A stretch of 64,000 nucleotides of DNA from Motiliproteus sp041586615 (GCA_041586615.1 JBFGZS010000014.1:10691-74690), one strand, 5' to 3'; shown: positions 25,612 through 35,312, counted from the stretch's first letter. Numbers and translations are program-made. Notes: generated by a model from the sequence alone, not told the origin.

Positions 25612-26958
25612 ATGCAGGTAATCGGCAGTGACAGATTTACACTGGTGATCGGTCTTGGTAAGACCGGGTTTTCCTGTGCCCGTTACCTGCATGATAAGGG
25701 CGAGCGGTTTGCCATGCTCGATACCCGTGCGCACCCGCCACAGTTGGCGCGTTTTCAGCAAGAGTTCCCGGGAATTGCCGTGCACTGTGGGCCGTTGGCC
25801 GCGCGTCTGCTAGGCAGCGCCAGCCGGATTGTTGTGAGCCCGGGGGTCGCCCGCCTGGAGCCGGCTATCGTGGCGGCAGACGCTGCCGGTATCGACATTC
25901 TTGGCGACATCGACCTGTTTTGTGTCGAGGTGCAGGCCCCGATCATCGCCATTACCGGTTCTAACGCCAAGAGCACGGTTACCACGTTAGTTGGTGAGAT
26001 GGCCGCAGCGGATGGTCGCGACGTCGGCGTAGGCGGCAATCTGGGGCTGCCGGTTCTGGACCTGCTACGGGAGGGTGAAAAGGCGCTGTATGTGCTGGAG
26101 TTATCCAGTTTTCAGCTAGAGACCACCGAGCGATTGCAGGCGGAAGTGGCGACCATCCTGAATATCAGTGCTGATCATATGGATCGCTATGCGAGCATGG
26201 CGGATTATCATCAGGCCAAGCAGCGAATCTACCGCGGCTGCCGTCATGCGGTGTACAACGGCGAAGACCTGTTGACCCAGCCTCTGTTGCCCGACAATGT
26301 CACTCAGGTGCGCTTTGCTGTTCAGCGCCCCGATCTGAACGATTTTGGCGTGATCGAGCATGAAGGCGAGACCTGGTTGGCCCAGGGCCTGACCCCCCTG
26401 ATGCCCACGAGCACCATGGCGTTGCGTGGCAAGCATCATGTCGCCAATGCCTTGGCCGCGTTGGCGCTAGGGCATGCCGCCGGACTTTCGATGGCGGCGA
26501 TGCTCGCTGTCCTAACCGGTTTCGCCGGATTACGTCACCGTTGTCAGTGGGTACGGTGCCTTAACGGGGTCGATTATTACAACGATTCCAAGGGCACCAA
26601 CGTCGGCGCTACGCTGGCGGCCATTGGCGGGCTTGGGCCGACAATTACGGGCAAGATTATCCTGATTGCCGGCGGAGAGGGTAAGGGTGCCGATTTTACC
26701 GAGTTGGCTGCCCCAATGTTTCGCTGGGGGCGCGCGGCCTTGTTGATCGGTCGCGACAGCGCCAGTATTAGTGCTATTTTGCCCGCCAGCCTCGCGCAGG
26801 AACACTGCGCAACCCTGGAACAGGCGGTCGCGCGCGCGGCACAGCTGGCCGAGCCGGGCGATAGTGTCTTGCTGTCTCCTGCCTGCGCCAGTTTCGACAT
26901 GTTCACGGGCTTTGAGCAGCGCGGTGATCACTTTATTAACGCCGTTGAGGCCTTATGA
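25612..26958 (+). CDS. murD: UDP-MurNAc-L-Ala:D-Glu ligase MurD
   Basis: A 448-aa ligase that adds D-glutamate. The Rossmann-like N-terminal domain starts LVIGLGKTGFSCARYL; the P-loop is ITGSNAKSTVTTLVGEMA (about 113-130), with Ala in place of the common Gly, which I believe occurs in related gammaproteobacteria. NDSKGTNVGAT and LLSPACASFDMF are family signatures near the C-terminus. It overlaps ftsW by 4 bases. Confidence 0.97.
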   Translation: MQVIGSDRFTLVIGLGKTGFSCARYLHDKGERFAMLDTRAHPPQLARFQQEFPGIAVHCGPLAARLLGSASRIVVSPGVARLEPAIVAADAAGIDILGDIDLFCVEVQAPIIAITGSNAKSTVTTLVGEMAAADGRDVGVGGNLGLPVLDLLREGEKALYVLELSSFQLETTERLQAEVATILNISADHMDRYASMADYHQAKQRIYRGCRHAVYNGEDLLTQPLLPDNVTQVRFAVQRPDLNDFGVIEHEGETWLAQGLTPLMPTSTMALRGKHHVANALAALALGHAAGLSMAAMLAVLTGFAGLRHRCQWVRCLNGVDYYNDSKGTNVGATLAAIGGLGPTITGKIILIAGGEGKGADFTELAAPMFRWGRAALLIGRDSASISAILPASLAQEHCATLEQAVARAAQLAEPGDSVLLSPACASFDMFTGFEQRGDHFINAVEAL

Positions 26959-28244
26959 TTATGGCCAGAGCGGCAGTCGATACCAAAAGCACATTGTCGG
27001 CGCAGGCCAGCGCGTCAGAGAGGGGCTCGCCAAGGCGTTTCCTGGCGAACTGGCGCCTGCCGCGTCTGTCATTGCGTGCGCCGTCGCTGATGACGCCGGC
27101 GCAGGGACCCGTTGATGGCATCTTGCTGTTTTGTGCCATAACGCTGGTGCTGACCGGCTTTTTGATGATTACCTCGGCATCGATGGAAGTGGCACTGGCC
27201 GATAAAGGGTCATTGTTTTATTTTGCGTTGCGCCATCTGATTTTCATTGGCGTGGCCCTGATCGTCGCGGCGTGCGCCTGTCTGGCGCCTATTCCATTTT
27301 GGCAACGCACGGGGCCTTGGTGGTTGTTGGGGGCCTTTGTCCTGTTGGTTGCGGTGCTGATCCCGGGTATCGGCCGCGAGGTCAACGGCAGTATCCGCTG
27401 GATCCGTATCGGGCCGATCAATATTCAGGCGTCTGAATTGGCGAAGCTGTTCGTTATTATCTATATATCCGGCTATCTGGTGCGGCGCCTGGACGAGGTG
27501 AGAACCCAGTGGAGTGGCTTCTTTAAGCCGATGGGTGTCGTCGGCGTCTTTGTTTTTCTGCTGATTCTGGAACCGGATTTCGGTGCCGTGGTCGTGCTGA
27601 TGTGTACGGTTCTGGGCATGCTCTTTTTGAGCGGCATGCGCATGAGCCAGTTTCTGGTCGTGATACTGGGCAGTGGGGTACTGATCGCTCTGATGGCCGT
27701 CTTCGAGCCTTACCGTATGCAGCGTCTGGTTACCTTCCTGGATCCCTGGGCCGACCCCTTCGGCAGTGGCTATCAACTGGCGCAGGCTCAGATCGCTTAC
27801 GGTCGTGGCGAGTTGTTTGGGCTCGGGCTGGGTAACAGTGTGCAGAAACTATTTTTCCTGCCCGAAGCCCATACGGACTTTGTGTATTCGGTGCTGGCCG
27901 AAGAAATGGGCTTGCTCGGTGCACTGGCGGTGGTGGGCTTGTTTGCCTTGCTGGTGGTTAGGGCCTTCTGTATCGGTGGTTGGGCTGAACGCCTGGGGTT
28001 ACGCTTCCATGCCTATATTGCCTATGGTATCGCCTTGGTTTTTGCCGGTCAGGCGTTGATCAATATTGGTGTCAATGTCGGTGTGTTGCCGACCAAAGGC
28101 CTGACGTTGCCGTTGGTGAGTTATGGGGGCAGTAGCCTGGTGGTGTGTCTGACCATGCTGGCGATCTTGTGCCGGATTCATCTGGAAAGCTACCGACTTG
28201 CCACGACCGGCGAAGCGCCAGATCAGAAGGAGACGGTAGCATGA
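26955..28244 (+). CDS. ftsW: Septal peptidoglycan glycosyltransferase FtsW
   Basis: A 429-aa SEDS-family membrane protein with ten helices that polymerises septal glycan with FtsI. A long cytoplasmic N-terminus rich in Arg/Pro precedes the first helix at about residue 56. Signatures are GREVNGSIRWIRIGPINIQA, EPDFGAVVVL (the catalytic Asp region), GYQLAQAQIAYGRGELFG, LPEAHTDFVYSVLAEEMG and the C-terminal GLTLPLVSYGGSS. Overlaps both murD and murG by 4 bases. Confidence 0.97.
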   Translation: MIMARAAVDTKSTLSAQASASERGSPRRFLANWRLPRLSLRAPSLMTPAQGPVDGILLFCAITLVLTGFLMITSASMEVALADKGSLFYFALRHLIFIGVALIVAACACLAPIPFWQRTGPWWLLGAFVLLVAVLIPGIGREVNGSIRWIRIGPINIQASELAKLFVIIYISGYLVRRLDEVRTQWSGFFKPMGVVGVFVFLLILEPDFGAVVVLMCTVLGMLFLSGMRMSQFLVVILGSGVLIALMAVFEPYRMQRLVTFLDPWADPFGSGYQLAQAQIAYGRGELFGLGLGNSVQKLFFLPEAHTDFVYSVLAEEMGLLGALAVVGLFALLVVRAFCIGGWAERLGLRFHAYIAYGIALVFAGQALINIGVNVGVLPTKGLTLPLVSYGGSSLVVCLTMLAILCRIHLESYRLATTGEAPDQKETVA

Positions 28245-29326
28245 ATCAAGGTAGCAAGGGCTGTGTCCTGATTATGGCCGGAGGTACCGGCGGCCATGTG
28301 TTTCCGGCTCTGGCGACGGCCAAGCAGTTATCCGCACTGGGTTACGACGTTGAATGGCTGGGTACCCGGGCCGGTATTGAAGCGGTTCAGGTGCCTAAAG
28401 CCGGCATCTTATTGCACTGTATTGAGGTGGCCGGATTGCGGGGCAAGGGGCGCGTAAGTCTGCTGTTTGCCCCGGTGCGTGTGCTTAAGGCGGTGTATCA
28501 GGCCATAGCGGTGCTGCGCCGCGTGCGACCGGTGGCCGTCCTGGGTATGGGCGGTTTTGCCAGCGGTCCCGGCGGATTGGCGGCCTGGCTATTACGGCGG
28601 CCCTTACTGATACATGAACAGAATGCCATTGCGGGCATGACCAACCGTATCTTGGCACGCTTGGCCAAGCGGGTGATGCAGGCATTTCCCGGCGCGCTCC
28701 CCAAGGCAATCTGTACCGGTAACCCGATACGGGCGTCTATTCTGGACCTGGCGGACCCCGCCACCCGCTACGCGACCCGTCAGGGCCCCCTTCGATTGCT
28801 GGTCGTGGGCGGCAGTCTGGGTGCGCAGGCGATTAACCAGTGTTTACCCGAAGCCCTGGCGCTGATGCCAGAAGCCGAGCGGCCGGACGTTTGGCATCAG
28901 ACCGGCGTGCGCAACCTCGCGGATACCCAGGCCCGTTACGCCGAGCGGGGTGTGCAGGGGCGGGTCGAGGCTTTTATCGACGATATGGATAGCGCGTATG
29001 GGTGGGCTGATCTGGTGCTGTGCCGGGCTGGAGCGCTGACCGTCAGTGAAATAAGCTGCGCCGGTATCGCGTCAATATTGGTGCCTTATCCCTATGCGGT
29101 GGACGATCACCAGACCGCCAACGCACGTTTTTTAGCCGATCACAACGCGGCGCAATTGCTGCCGCAGCCCGCGTTGACGCCGTCGCGTTTGCTTGAATTA
29201 CTACAACAACTCGGCGACCGAACCACGTTACTGACCATGGCCCATTGCGCCCGGCAGCAGGCGGTACTGGATGCGAGTCAGCGGGTAGCAGAACAGATTC
29301 AGGAGTGTGCCCTTGAAAATAAATAA
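28241..29326 (+). CDS. murG: N-acetylglucosaminyltransferase MurG
   Basis: A 361-aa GT28 enzyme that converts lipid I to lipid II on the cytoplasmic membrane face. The N-terminal G-loop is IMAGGTGGHVFPALA; GMGGFASGPGGLAAW and HEQNAIAGMTNR follow; the C-terminal donor domain has VGGSLGAQAINQCLPEAL and RAGALTVSEISCAGIASILV. ATG 28241 overlaps the ftsW stop by 4 bases and gives the conserved N-terminus; the open frame further upstream is a shadow of ftsW. Confidence 0.97.
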   Translation: MNQGSKGCVLIMAGGTGGHVFPALATAKQLSALGYDVEWLGTRAGIEAVQVPKAGILLHCIEVAGLRGKGRVSLLFAPVRVLKAVYQAIAVLRRVRPVAVLGMGGFASGPGGLAAWLLRRPLLIHEQNAIAGMTNRILARLAKRVMQAFPGALPKAICTGNPIRASILDLADPATRYATRQGPLRLLVVGGSLGAQAINQCLPEALALMPEAERPDVWHQTGVRNLADTQARYAERGVQGRVEAFIDDMDSAYGWADLVLCRAGALTVSEISCAGIASILVPYPYAVDDHQTANARFLADHNAAQLLPQPALTPSRLLELLQQLGDRTTLLTMAHCARQQAVLDASQRVAEQIQECALENK

Positions 29327-30782
29327 TGCAACGTCCAGTGCGTCGCGAATCAAGACCCAGTATGAAATGCCGGAGATGCGGCGCATCGGCCGGATTCACT
29401 TCGTGGGTATCGGCGGTGTTGGCATGTGCGGTATTGCCGAGGTGCTGTTGAATCAAGGCTATGCGATTGCCGGGTCCGATCTTCGCCGCTCAGCTGTTAC
29501 CGAACGGTTAGAAAAGCTGGGCATGACGATCCATATCGGCCATCAGCAAAGCAATATCGCTGCTGTTGACGCCGTCGTCATATCCAGCGCGGTGGGGGAA
29601 GATAACCCGGAAGTTCAGGCGGCCCGTGCACAACGAATTCCCGTGGTGCGCCGCGCGGAAATGCTGGCCGAGCTGATGCGCTACCGGCACGGTATTGCTG
29701 TTGCAGGAACCCACGGCAAGACCACCACCACCAGCTTGGTGGCCTCGGTGTTTGCTCAGGCCGGACTGGATCCGACCTTTGTGATTGGCGGTAAGCTTAC
29801 CAGCGCCGGCACCAATGCACGGTTGGGCGAGAGTCGCTATCTGGTGGCTGAGGCCGATGAAAGTGATGCCTCCTTCTTGCATTTGCAACCCATGGTTTCA
29901 ATCGTAACCAATATCGACGCCGACCATATGTCGACCTACGGTGGTGATTTTAACGTCTTGAAGAAAACCTTTGTCGATTTTCTGCACAACTTACCGTTCT
30001 ACGGACTGGCGGTGCTCTGTACCGATGATCCGATCGTCAGCGAAATACTCCCGCAGATCAGCCGCCCCGTGTTGACCTATGGTTTGAATGAAGACGCGGA
30101 CTTCCGCGCCGTCGATCTTAAGCAGACGGGCATGGTGACCCGGTTTCGGGTGTTGCGGCCAGAAGGCTACGCCGCGTTGGATATTTCACTGAATATGCCC
30201 GGCGAGCACAACGTACTCAACGCCTTGGCCACCATTGCGGTCGCGACTGACGAAGGGGTCAGCGATCAGGCAATCATCGACGGCCTGTGTCAGTTCCAAG
30301 GGGTCGGGCGGCGCTTCCAGGTCCAGGGCGAGTTTCCGATCGAAGGCGGTAGCGTGCTGATGGTGGACGATTACGGGCATCATCCCCGCGAAGTGGCCGC
30401 GACCCTGCAGGCGATCCGCAATGGCTGGCCTGATCGACGTCTGGTGACGCTGTACCAGCCGCACCGCTACAGCCGTACCCGCGATCTGTATGAAGATTTC
30501 GTCCAGATACTCTCGGAGCCGGATGTCCTGCTGCTGATGGATATCTACCCTGCCGGTGAAGAACCGATTGCCGGTTCGGACGGGCGAAGCCTGTGTCGTA
30601 GTATCCGTCAGCGCGGCAAAGTCGACCCCGTGTTTGTGGAACGTGGGGAAAATATAGCCGCGCTGTTGCAGCATATTTTGCAACCCGGTGATCTGTTGCT
30701 GACCCAGGGCGCCGGGGATATCGGCAGCATCTCACAGCAATTGGCGCAGCAGGGCTTGAAGGACCTGGAGGCGCAAGCATGA
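29313..30782 (+). CDS. murC: UDP-MurNAc:L-Ala ligase MurC
   Basis: A 489-aa ligase that adds the first amino acid of the stem peptide. IHFVGIGGVGMCGIAEVL is the UDP-binding start; the P-loop is VAGTHGKTTTTSLVA (about 129-143); VDDYGHHPREVAATL and YQPHRYSRTRDLYEDF are C-terminal signatures. I prefer TTG 29313 because AGGAG lies 7 nt upstream; GTG 29307 is too close to that site, and ATG 29367 would drop residues that homologues have. The start lies within the end of murG, and the stop overlaps ddlB by 4 bases. Confidence 0.95.
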   Translation: MKINNATSSASRIKTQYEMPEMRRIGRIHFVGIGGVGMCGIAEVLLNQGYAIAGSDLRRSAVTERLEKLGMTIHIGHQQSNIAAVDAVVISSAVGEDNPEVQAARAQRIPVVRRAEMLAELMRYRHGIAVAGTHGKTTTTSLVASVFAQAGLDPTFVIGGKLTSAGTNARLGESRYLVAEADESDASFLHLQPMVSIVTNIDADHMSTYGGDFNVLKKTFVDFLHNLPFYGLAVLCTDDPIVSEILPQISRPVLTYGLNEDADFRAVDLKQTGMVTRFRVLRPEGYAALDISLNMPGEHNVLNALATIAVATDEGVSDQAIIDGLCQFQGVGRRFQVQGEFPIEGGSVLMVDDYGHHPREVAATLQAIRNGWPDRRLVTLYQPHRYSRTRDLYEDFVQILSEPDVLLLMDIYPAGEEPIAGSDGRSLCRSIRQRGKVDPVFVERGENIAALLQHILQPGDLLLTQGAGDIGSISQQLAQQGLKDLEAQA

Positions 30783-31726
30783 GTACGGGTAAGACGGTGC
30801 AGGGCGACGTGGCGCGTTTCGGTAAGGTCGCTGTGATCTATGGCGGCAATTCAGCAGAGCGTGCCGTATCGCTGAAGAGTGGGGCTGCGGTGCTGCAGGC
30901 GCTGCTCCGCGCGGGCGTGGATGCCTTTGGTATTGATCTGTTTGGGCCGCAAGGCAGCGATAATCCACTCGCGCAGCTCACAGCACAACCGATCGATCTG
31001 GCGTTTATTGCGCTGCATGGCCGGGGCGGTGAAGACGGCACTATTCAGGGGGCTCTCGAGATCTTGGGCATCCCCTACACCGGTAGTGGCGTGATGGCGT
31101 CGGCGCTGGGCATGGACAAAATGCGCTGCAAATGGATCTGGAGCGGTCTGGGACTTCCTTCGCCCGATTTTCAGCAGCTAACGGCTGACAGTGACTGGCA
31201 GGCCATCAGCCGGAACCTATTACCCGCCATGGTGAAGCCGGCCCATGAAGGTTCCAGTATTGGCATGGTGAAAGCGACAACAGCGCAAGAGCTGTCCGCC
31301 GCGTATAAAACGGCCGTTGCGCTGGATTCCAGTGTGTTTGCCGAGCGTTGGGTGCAGGGCCGTGAATACACCATCGCGATCTTAGATGGTCAGGCGATGC
31401 CGGTTATTCGTCTGGAAACCCCGCATCAGTTCTATGACTATGACGCCAAATATGTATCGGATGATACGCATTATCACTTTGATACCCAGTTGAGTGCAGA
31501 AGAAGATGCGGAAATATGCCGGTTGTCCCTCGCCGCTTTTGAAGCGCTAGGGTGCAAAGGCTGGGGGCGCGTCGATGTGATGCAGGATGGCGACGGTCAC
31601 TTCTGGTTGTTGGAGGTTAATACGATACCGGGCATGACCGATCATAGTCTTGTGCCGATGGCGGCGCGTGAAGCGGGTATTGAGTTTGAGCAGCTGGTGG
31701 TCAACATTCTGGCGACAGCAGTCTGA
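30779..31726 (+). CDS. ddlB: D-alanine-D-alanine ligase
   Basis: A 315-aa ATP-grasp enzyme that supplies D-Ala-D-Ala to MurF. Signatures are VIYGGNSAERAVSLKSG, ALHGRGGEDGTIQGALE, YTGSGVMASALGMDK, VKPAHEGSSIGMVK and WLLEVNTIPGMTDHSL, with the catalytic Tyr-Ser pair and metal-binding Glu/Asn in place. Position between murC and ftsQ supports the ddlB assignment rather than a stand-alone ddlA. Length is normal. Confidence 0.97.
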   Translation: MSTGKTVQGDVARFGKVAVIYGGNSAERAVSLKSGAAVLQALLRAGVDAFGIDLFGPQGSDNPLAQLTAQPIDLAFIALHGRGGEDGTIQGALEILGIPYTGSGVMASALGMDKMRCKWIWSGLGLPSPDFQQLTADSDWQAISRNLLPAMVKPAHEGSSIGMVKATTAQELSAAYKTAVALDSSVFAERWVQGREYTIAILDGQAMPVIRLETPHQFYDYDAKYVSDDTHYHFDTQLSAEEDAEICRLSLAAFEALGCKGWGRVDVMQDGDGHFWLLEVNTIPGMTDHSLVPMAAREAGIEFEQLVVNILATAV

Positions 31727-31745
31727 AGAGGACGGGGACGCAGCG

Positions 31746-32555
31746 GTGGCTGTAATGATGGCGGACAGCACGGTGGAAGACAGCACGATGGAAGACGCAC
31801 GTGAGGGGGACGTATGGCCCCGTCGCTTCGCGCTCTTTCGGCTCTGGTGCTGGTTGCAGGGGCCGTTGCTGCTGGCCTTCGTTTTCGCCTTGATCGGCGG
31901 CTTTCAGCACTGGCTGAATCAGCCGTTGGCGGATGTTGAGATCGTCGGAACGTTACGCCAGACCGCGACAGCGGATGTGGTACGACAGGTTCGGGTGTTG
32001 GCGGTGGAGAATTACGCCGACCTGGATCTGGCTGTTATTAAGACCGCGTTGGAAGCGCATCCCTGGGTGCATGACGTGGAGGTAAGGCGAACCTGGCCCG
32101 TCTCATTGCAGGTGACCGTCCGTGAAGAGCGGCCCATTGCACGTTGGGGACAGGGCGGATTACTGAACGAGGCCGGGAATGTGTTTTGGCCGCATCAGAT
32201 TGAGGGCAGTGAATCCCTGCCCCTGCTGGTCGGTCCGCAAACCCGCGCACTAGAGATGATGACGCAGTACCTGACCATCAGTCAGTTATTACGGCCCTAC
32301 GGTCTCAGGCTGAGCAAATTGGAACTGGAACCACGCGGTGCCTGGGCGCTGCAGCTGGATAATGGCATTCGGGTACTGATTGGACGGGGTCGGATTGTGG
32401 AAAAAGTTGAACGCTTTACCGGCGTTTACAGTAATAAATTGACGCCCTATATCGAACGGATCAAACAGATCGATGTCCGCTATACGAATGGGTTGACGGT
32501 CACCTGGCACGAGTCTCGCGAGGACGCGGGTGGCACAGGCCGGGGGACGAAATGA
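31746..32555 (+). CDS. ftsQ: Cell division protein FtsQ
   Basis: A bitopic divisome protein, about 269 aa from GTG 31746. A short acidic cytoplasmic tail leads to one membrane helix (LQGPLLLAFVFALIGGF), the POTRA domain (about 70-140; PLADVEIVGTLRQT, AHPWVHDVEVRRTWPVSLQV) and the beta domain that binds FtsBL. The start is not settled: GTG 31746 has GGGGA about 8 nt upstream, while ATG 31755, 31758 and 31788 are also in frame. It overlaps ftsA by 4 bases. Confidence 0.92.
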   Translation: MAVMMADSTVEDSTMEDAREGDVWPRRFALFRLWCWLQGPLLLAFVFALIGGFQHWLNQPLADVEIVGTLRQTATADVVRQVRVLAVENYADLDLAVIKTALEAHPWVHDVEVRRTWPVSLQVTVREERPIARWGQGGLLNEAGNVFWPHQIEGSESLPLLVGPQTRALEMMTQYLTISQLLRPYGLRLSKLELEPRGAWALQLDNGIRVLIGRGRIVEKVERFTGVYSNKLTPYIERIKQIDVRYTNGLTVTWHESREDAGGTGRGTK

Positions 32556-33799
32556 ACAGGGATAATATGGTCGAAAGTAGCAACATAATCGTTGGTCTGG
32601 ATATAGGCACGTCCAAGGTGGTTGCCCTGGTTGCGGAGGTGTCTGCAGACGGAAAGACCGAAATTATCGGTATCGGCTCCCATGCATCGCGGGGGTTGAA
32701 GCGTGGGGTGGTGGTTAACATCGAGTCGACGGTGCACTCCATACAGCGGGCGGTTGAAGAAGCCGAACTGATGGCCGGCTGCAAGATACACTCGGTGACG
32801 GTGGGGATCGCCGGTAGCCATATCAGTTCGATGAATTCTCACGGTATCGTCGCGATCCGTGACCGAGAAGTAATGGAGTACGATCTGGATCGGGTCATTG
32901 ATGCCGCGCGCGCGGTCGCGATCCCCGCCGATCAGAAAATCCTGCATATCCTGCCCCAGGAATATGTGATCGATAACCAGGAGGGGATTAAGGAACCTCT
33001 CGGCATGTCCGGTGTGCGCCTGGAAGCCAAAGTGCATCTGGTGACCGGCGCGGTCAATGCCGCCCAGAATATTGAAAAGTGCATACGTCGCTGCGATCTG
33101 GACGTCGACGATATGGTCCTGGAGCAACTGGCTTCCAGCTACTCGGTCCTGACCGATGATGAAATAGAGCTGGGTGTCTGCGTGGTGGATATCGGCGGCG
33201 GCACCACCGATATCGCCATCTTTACCGGCGGATCTATCCGGCACACGGCCGTGATACCGATTGCGGGCGATCAGGTCACGAATGATATTGCCATGGCGCT
33301 GCGTACGCCGGCACCGCATGCCGAGCAGATCAAAATCAAATACGCCTGTGCACTGGCGCAACTGGCCAGTGCCGATGAGGTGATCAAAGTGCCGAGCGTT
33401 GGCGACCGCCCGCCCCGGGACCTGAGCTGTCAGGCGTTGGCTGAAGTGGTGGAACCGCGTTATGACGAGCTGTTTAGCCTGGTGCAGGCGGAGTTACGCC
33501 GTTCAGGCTTCGAAAGTTTGGTGGCGGCCGGGATCGTATTGACCGGTGGTACCTCGAAGATGGAGGGTGCCGTCGAGCTGGCAGAAGAGATCTTTCATAT
33601 GCCGGTGCGACTGGCCAAGCCGAGTGGCGTCAAGGGCTTGTCCGACATTGTGCATAACCCGATTTATGCCACCAGTGTTGGCCTGTTGCTCTATGCACAA
33701 AAGCAGCTGCAGCTACGCCCTGCCAAAAAGGCGGCACCGTTAAGCGGTGGTTCGGGCATGCTGAAGACGATGAAGAGTTGGTTTCAGGATAATTTTTAG
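32552..33799 (+). CDS. ftsA: Cell division protein FtsA
   Basis: A 415-aa actin-like ATPase that tethers FtsZ to the membrane. Phosphate-1 motif VGLDIGTSKVVALVAEV, phosphate-2 VCVVDIGGGTTDIAIFTGG and the adenosine motif GIVLTGGTSKMEGAVELA are present, as is the SHIS..1C domain (HGIVAIRDREVMEYDLDRV). The C-terminal amphipathic membrane-targeting helix is visible as MLKTMKSWFQDNF. Length and order are as in E. coli. Confidence 0.97.
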   Translation: MNRDNMVESSNIIVGLDIGTSKVVALVAEVSADGKTEIIGIGSHASRGLKRGVVVNIESTVHSIQRAVEEAELMAGCKIHSVTVGIAGSHISSMNSHGIVAIRDREVMEYDLDRVIDAARAVAIPADQKILHILPQEYVIDNQEGIKEPLGMSGVRLEAKVHLVTGAVNAAQNIEKCIRRCDLDVDDMVLEQLASSYSVLTDDEIELGVCVVDIGGGTTDIAIFTGGSIRHTAVIPIAGDQVTNDIAMALRTPAPHAEQIKIKYACALAQLASADEVIKVPSVGDRPPRDLSCQALAEVVEPRYDELFSLVQAELRRSGFESLVAAGIVLTGGTSKMEGAVELAEEIFHMPVRLAKPSGVKGLSDIVHNPIYATSVGLLLYAQKQLQLRPAKKAAPLSGGSGMLKTMKSWFQDNF

Positions 33800-33880
33800 A
33801 CCGGGCGGACAGGGGGCGGTATTTGGTCGCGCATTTTTGTATAACCAAGTCACGTTTTCAGGGTCGATCGTTAATATGAC

Positions 33881-33950
33881 GTGCTTGTAAGCAGTTGTAA
33901 GCAGTTGTAAGCAGTTGTAAGCAGTTGTAAGTAATTGTAAGTAATTGAAA
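33881..33950 (+). repeat. 10-bp tandem repeat array upstream of ftsZ
   Basis: Four exact copies of GCAGTTGTAA (33891-33930) are flanked by degenerate copies in the same phase: GTGCTTGTAA before, GTAATTGTAA and GTAATTGAAA after. That gives seven 10-bp units about 140 bp before the ftsZ start, in the ftsA-ftsZ gap of 289 bp. The period is close to one helical turn. Confidence 0.9.
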
Positions 33951-34088
33951 GAATAGTCAAAATAGGTGGTTAACAGCATCTCGGTGGAGTGGTTTCGTCG
34001 GGATAAACATATAACATTGACAGGTTGGCGATACACGCGGGCCGTCAGGAATAGATATTTCTCGCGAGATACAACTGGGAGAGCGGAT

Positions 34089-35306
34089 ATGTTTGAACTC
34101 GTCGATAGTGTACCGCAAACAGCGGTAATCAAGGTGATCGGTATTGGTGGTGGTGGTGGTAATGCGGTACACCACATGCTGACCAGTGAAGTCGATGGCG
34201 TTGAGTTTATCTGTGCCAATACCGACGCGCAGGCACTCAAGGGGTTGACGGCGCGCAGTATGTTGCAGATCGGACACCAGCTCACCAAGGGACTTGGGGC
34301 CGGTGCCAATCCGGAAATAGGTCGTCAGGCCGCGGTGGAAGACCGTGAGCGAATCGCCGAAATGCTGCAGGGGGCCGATATGGTCTTTATTACGGCCGGC
34401 ATGGGCGGTGGTACCGGAACCGGTGCCGCGCCGATTGTTGCCGAAGTCGCGCGTGAACTGGGTATTCTGACGGTTGCCGTGGTGACCAAACCGTTCCCGT
34501 TTGAAGGCAAGCGCCGTGCGAAAATCGCCGAAGAGGGCATTAAGGCACTGGCTGAAAGTGTCGATTCGCTGATCACGATCCCGAATGAAAAGCTGTTATC
34601 CGTACTGGGTAAAGGCACGACGTTGCTGGATGCCTTCAAGGAAGCCAATAATGTCCTGCAAGGCGCGGTGCAGGGTATTGCCGATCTGATTATTCGTCCC
34701 GGTATGATTAACGTTGACTTTGCTGACGTTAAAACGGTTATGTCCGAAATGGGATTGGCGATGATGGGTACCGGTATCGCCAGCGGTGAAAACCGCGCCC
34801 GTGAAGCGGCTGAAATGGCCATTCGCTGCCCGCTGCTGGAGGATATCGACTTGCAGGGGGCCAAGGGCATACTGGTCAATATCACCGCCGGTCTGGATCT
34901 TGGCCTGGGCGAGTTTGCCGAAGTGGGTGATACGATCGAAGAGTTTGCGTCCGATAATGCCACCGTGGTTGTGGGCACGGTCATCGACCCCGAGATGAAA
35001 GATCAACTCAAGGTCACCGTTGTGGCGACCGGTTTGGGCTCCGTCGAAGCGCCCAAGATTAAAATCGTCAACGCCAATGCACCGGCGCCTGCCGTGCACG
35101 CAACCCGTAAAAAAGACGGGCGACTGGATCTTGATCAGCTGGAACTGCCTGCGATTCTACGTCGGCAGAATGAGGCGCGTTCACAGGCTGAAGCCCAAGA
35201 AAATATCGCTCACGGTGTCGAGGTTCGTAGCCGTCAACGTACCGGAACGGATAGTGATATGGAGTTTCTGGATATACCGGCATTTTTACGCCGGCAGGCG
35301 GACTGA
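34089..35306 (+). CDS. ftsZ: Cell division protein FtsZ
   Basis: A 405-aa tubulin-like GTPase that forms the Z-ring. IKVIGIGGGGGNAVHHM starts the nucleotide fold; the tubulin signature is GMGGGTGTGAAP (about 104-115); TLLDAFKEANNVL and the T7 loop NVDFADVKTVM follow. The C-terminal peptide DIPAFLRRQAD that binds FtsA and ZipA is at the end. An additional, similar motif, LELPAILRRQ, lies about 36 residues earlier (about 351-360). ATG 34089 has GGGAG upstream and gives the standard N-terminus. Confidence 0.97.
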   Translation: MFELVDSVPQTAVIKVIGIGGGGGNAVHHMLTSEVDGVEFICANTDAQALKGLTARSMLQIGHQLTKGLGAGANPEIGRQAAVEDRERIAEMLQGADMVFITAGMGGGTGTGAAPIVAEVARELGILTVAVVTKPFPFEGKRRAKIAEEGIKALAESVDSLITIPNEKLLSVLGKGTTLLDAFKEANNVLQGAVQGIADLIIRPGMINVDFADVKTVMSEMGLAMMGTGIASGENRAREAAEMAIRCPLLEDIDLQGAKGILVNITAGLDLGLGEFAEVGDTIEEFASDNATVVVGTVIDPEMKDQLKVTVVATGLGSVEAPKIKIVNANAPAPAVHATRKKDGRLDLDQLELPAILRRQNEARSQAEAQENIAHGVEVRSRQRTGTDSDMEFLDIPAFLRRQAD

Positions 35307-35312
35307 TCTACG

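Noticed and set aside
33881..33950. DnaA-box or replication-origin iterons
   Set aside because: The unit does not contain TTATNCACA and the flanking genes are ftsA and ftsZ, not a replication locus.
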